The notes under the pieces are model-generated. The model did not search any database. It was not told where the DNA came from and saw only the letters and a program-made list of their open reading frames with translations. From Trachelipus rathkii (taxonomy: Eukaryota; Arthropoda; Malacostraca; Isopoda; Trachelipodidae), in the NCBI GenBank assembly GCA_015478945.1, contig JABUQX010061860.1:2501-25000 (forward strand): a stretch of 22,500 nt of DNA. The letters run 5' to 3'. The translations under genes and the position numbers were made by a program. Shown piece after piece: positions 21,311 through 22,500 of the stretch; within the stretch, counting starts at the first letter, position 1; each line of letters starts with the position of its first letter.

Positions 21311-22500
21311 TGATTTTATGTTACTGGTCTTATCCAAAAAATGATACGCGAAATGTGACTTGAATCAATAGATCAATGATCAAGAATGGACAGGAGGGTG
21401 GCTGGATGGTGGTTTTATTTGGTTTGAATTACTGATTTTACTGATTTACGGGTATGTAGAGACATGTACAATTTTATGTAAAAAATATGCCTGAATCAAG
21501 TTGATCAATAGATTCAATAGATCAGCAACTGGACAGTCGAGGGTGGTTGGATGGTGGTCGGATGGTGGGTTTGATTTACTGATTTACTGATTTAGGGTAT
21601 GTAAAACATGACAATTTTAGTAAAATATGACCTGAAAATAGATCATAGATCACAACTGACAGGAGGGTGGTCCGGTGTGGGTTGGATGGTGGTTGGATTA
21701 TTTACTGGATTACTGATTAGGGTATGTAAACATGACAATTTTTAGTAAAAAATATGACCTGAATCAATAGATCAATAGATCAATAGATCACAACTGGACA
21801 GGAGGGTGGTCGGATGGTAGTTGGACGGTGGTTTGATTTACTGATTTACTGATTTAGGGTATGTAAAACCATGACAATTTTTAAAAATATGACCTGAAAT
21901 CAATGAGATCGAATAGATCAATAGATCACAACTGGACAGGAGGGTGGTCGGATGGTAGTTGGACGGTGGTTTGATTTACTGATTTACTGATTTAGGGTAT
22001 GTAAAACATGACAATTTTAGTAAAAAATATGACCTGAATCAATAGATCAATAGATCACAACTGGACAGGAGGGTGGTCGGATGGTGGTTGGATGGTGGTT
22101 TGATTTACTGATTTACTGCTTTAGGGTATGTAAAACGTTACAATTTTAGTAAAAATGTGACCTTAATCAATAGATCAATAGATCAATAGATCAATAGAAG
22201 GGTATGAGGGTATGGAGGGAACCAACAGGGTGGCGGGGAGGGGGGTTGGATGGTGGTTTGATTTACTGATTTACTGATTTAGGGTATGTAAAACATGAAA
22301 ATTTTAGTAAAAATATGACTTGAATCAATAGATCAATAGATCACAATTGGACAGATGGGTGGGTGGGTGGATGAAGGGTTGAATGGTGGTTTGATTTACT
22401 GATTTACTGCTTTAGGGTATGTAAAACGTTACAATTTTAGTAAAAATTTGACCTTAATCAATAGATCAATAGATCAATAGATCACGACTGGACAGGAGGG
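21310..22500 (+). repeat. B satellite array, plus orientation, at least 8 units
   Basis: AGGGTATGTAAAAC occurs near 21594, 21719, 21855, 21995, 22122, 22280 and 22415, giving units of about 127-158 bp. Each has an AATAGATC run, a CACAACTGGACAGGAGGG segment and G-rich GGTCGGATGGTGGTTGGATGG, then an ATTTACTG run. The last units are the cleanest copies in the window. The array runs off the right edge. Confidence 0.92.
22357..22378 (+). other. G-quadruplex-prone stretch in B unit
   Basis: GGG-T-GGG-T-GGG, then eight bases, then GGG; slightly beyond the usual seven-base loop limit. It replaces the usual GGAGGGTGGTCGG of the unit. Confidence 0.65.

Noticed and set aside
1..22500. Endogenous large DNA virus segment
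   Set aside because: No viral-type ORFs; inverted repeats alone are not evidence, and the coding remnants are LINE and host exon.

Overview
The window looks like animal (eukaryotic) repeat-rich DNA. There is no operon-like gene packing. The only convincing host coding sequence is one exon with a splice donor. Two kinds of decayed LINE reverse transcriptase are present, and simple repeats (TA, CT/GA, TTC, ATT) are abundant. The exon joins an LDL-receptor class A module to a Cys-loop-type ligand-binding domain. Together with the LINE types and the microsatellite load, this best suits an arthropod, most likely a decapod crustacean. That assignment is inference from family knowledge.

Layout. 1-6590 is a giant imperfect palindrome. 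Its left arm (1 to about 3062) is the reverse complement of its right arm (3064 to about 6590), folding on a GC-rich hinge at 2941-3163. The arms are built of an AT-rich satellite-like family (called A here, local period about 280-300 bp). The right arm continues through A to about 6780. It then enters a second tandem family (B, about 110-160 bp per unit, 6780-7390) and a single-copy-like terminal block (7390-8160). The core is 8160-16830. It holds a compound microsatellite, a 5'-truncated LINE fossil on the plus strand (8412-10045), the LDLa/ligand-gated-channel-like exon on the minus strand (10158-10962), and a gene-poor stretch. It also holds two Jockey-like RT fragments on the minus strand (13640-15200) with a 33-bp tandem array between them, and an AT microsatellite of about 860 bp. 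The terminal block, then B, then A recur in inverted orientation at 16828-17395, 17395-18650 and 18650-19075. At about 19076 the orientation flips again, and A (19076-21310) followed by B (21310 to the window end) runs in the plus sense.

Interpretation. The repeated order hinge-A-B-terminal block in alternating orientation, enclosing about 8.7 kb of unrelated DNA, resembles a very large Foldback/Galileo-like structure, whose terminal inverted repeats are internally tandem. No transposase was found, so this is a hypothesis. The main rival is assembly or read-chimera artefact, because the arms differ mostly by short indels and one 1.1-kb stretch (4730-5870) is badly degraded. No tRNA, rRNA, CRISPR array, LTR pair or intact ORF of a mobile element was recognised.
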